NCBI GenBank assembly: GCA_013001465.1
Contig: JABDMM010000012.1
Location: 1-52,192 of the forward strand
Direction: 5' to 3'
From: Chitinophagales bacterium
GTDB taxonomy: Bacteria; Bacteroidota; Bacteroidia; Chitinophagales; JABDMM01
Length of the DNA stretch: 52,192 nucleotides
Shown here one piece after another: positions 51,819 to 52,192 of this stretch. How positions within the stretch are numbered: position 1 is the stretch's first letter; the number at the start of each line of letters is the position of its first letter. The position numbers and the translations under genes are program-made. The notes under the pieces were generated by a model. The model worked only from the letters and a program-made list of their open reading frames with translations. It did not search any database and had not been told where the DNA came from.

Positions 51819-52192
51819 TTATGCTTTACCTTCTTTTTTCTCTTCGTCGTCTGAGTCTTCCTTCGTGTCTTCGTCTTTGATATCTTCTGCAGATTCTTCT
51901 GCGGCATCTTCAACTATTTCCTCAGCAGCTTCAGTAGCTTCTTCTTTTACTTCTTCAGCAACTTCAGCAGCTTCTTCTTTTACCTCTTCAGCAGCTTCAA
52001 CAACTTCCTCTTTCACCTCTTCTACAACTTCAGCAGCTTCTTCTTTCACCTCTTCTGCAGCTTCAACAACTTCTTCTTTTACCTCTTCTATTGCTTCAGA
52101 AGCATCTGCTATTTGCTCGTTTGCTGCTTCCTGAACGTCTTCCGCTACATCTGCGGCAGCTTCGGAAACATCAGTTGCAGTTGACTCTGCAG
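51819..52192 (-). CDS. C-terminal part of a Lys/Glu/Ala-rich protein with 11-residue repeats (partial)
   Basis: The minus-strand frame ends with TAA at 51821-51819 and stays open to the window edge, giving at least 124 residues; the N-terminus is missing. Composition is almost only Glu, Ala, Val, Lys and Asp. Five tandem 11-residue units (33 bp) of the form VKEExxExxEE run from about 51930 to 52095, followed by an acidic tail ending DDEEKKEGKA. The 11-residue periodicity suits long amphipathic or LEA-like helices. Whether it is a cytoplasmic protein, a stalk of an envelope protein or a histone-like protein cannot be told. The whole stretch has clean codon structure in this frame, whereas the opposite strand gives only Ser/Ala/Thr runs. 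Confidence 0.7.
   Translation of the reverse strand, partial: AESTATDVSEAAADVAEDVQEAANEQIADASEAIEEVKEEVVEAAEEVKEEAAEVVEEVKEEVVEAAEEVKEEAAEVAEEVKEEATEAAEEIVEDAAEESAEDIKDEDTKEDSDDEEKKEGKA

Noticed and set aside
51865-52134. Ser/Thr/Ala-rich frame (+) at the window end
   Set aside because: Complement of the Glu/Lys/Ala-rich minus frame, which is open to the edge and has a natural acidic/basic tail and stop.

Overview
The window looks like the chromosome of a Bacteroidota bacterium, probably an aerobic relative of the gliding/type IX secretion (T9SS) lineages. The signs are secreted multidomain proteins ending in T9SS sorting domains (type A and the gliding-associated type B), a TonB-dependent receptor with a carboxypeptidase-regulatory-like N-terminus, lipoproteins with Bacteroidota-style signal peptides, a TAnnTTTG promoter element and a modest GC content. 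No rRNA, tRNA, insertion sequence, phage or CRISPR array was recognised. I cannot name the species.

Layout. 1-5.4 kb: surface proteins (the 3' end of a type B cargo, an S74-chaperone/T9SS protein flanked by direct repeats, an 805-aa multidomain protein without a sorting domain) and a SnoaL-like lipoprotein. 5.5-9 kb: a tiny membrane-protein gene, then a two-gene unit of an unrecognised lipoprotein and a radical SAM protein with a C-terminal cysteine cluster. 9-12 kb: pntAB transhydrogenase. 12.1-14 kb: T9SS cargo with five 53-residue repeats. 14.2-20 kb (minus strand): Ca2+-type P-ATPase, TPR lipoprotein, Sco protein and a DUF1761 membrane protein. 20.2-23 kb: SprB-repeat cargo. 23-24.1 kb: NAD-dependent epimerase-type protein. 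24.4-27.6 kb: ba3-type cytochrome oxidase operon (subunit IIa, II, I, Sco, small membrane protein). 27.7-35.2 kb (minus strand): FecA-like TonB receptor behind a perfect palindrome, DUF885 protein, SRPBCC protein and CopA copper ATPase.

35.2-46.4 kb is the most coherent block: a nearly complete catabolic route for pyrimidine bases. A yeast-type cytosine deaminase is divergent from an eleven-kilobase plus-strand cluster of CoA-acylating semialdehyde dehydrogenase, class III aminotransferase, NCS1 nucleobase transporter, dihydropyrimidinase, beta-ureidopropionase and the two subunits of NAD-dependent dihydropyrimidine dehydrogenase (PreT, PreA). Together they would take cytosine/uracil through dihydrouracil, N-carbamoyl-beta-alanine, beta-alanine and malonate semialdehyde to acetyl-CoA. 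The NCS1 transporter carries an unusual insertion of about 118 residues.

46.4-52.2 kb: eno and carA (minus), glgA-glgC (plus, 4-nt overlap) and the C-terminal part of a Lys/Glu/Ala-rich protein with 11-residue repeats.

Three families of short intergenic repeats are scattered through the window: (A) runs of a degenerate 8-bp unit [GT]TGCTC[AG]T, usually just after stop codons and twice as inverted pairs about 220-250 bp apart; (B) CGCAGAG-type repeats; (C) a small GGCGAAGCC-type hairpin followed by 8-bp TTCACAT runs. A and C occur together in the same order three times. They explain most non-coding sequence and are a notable feature in themselves.
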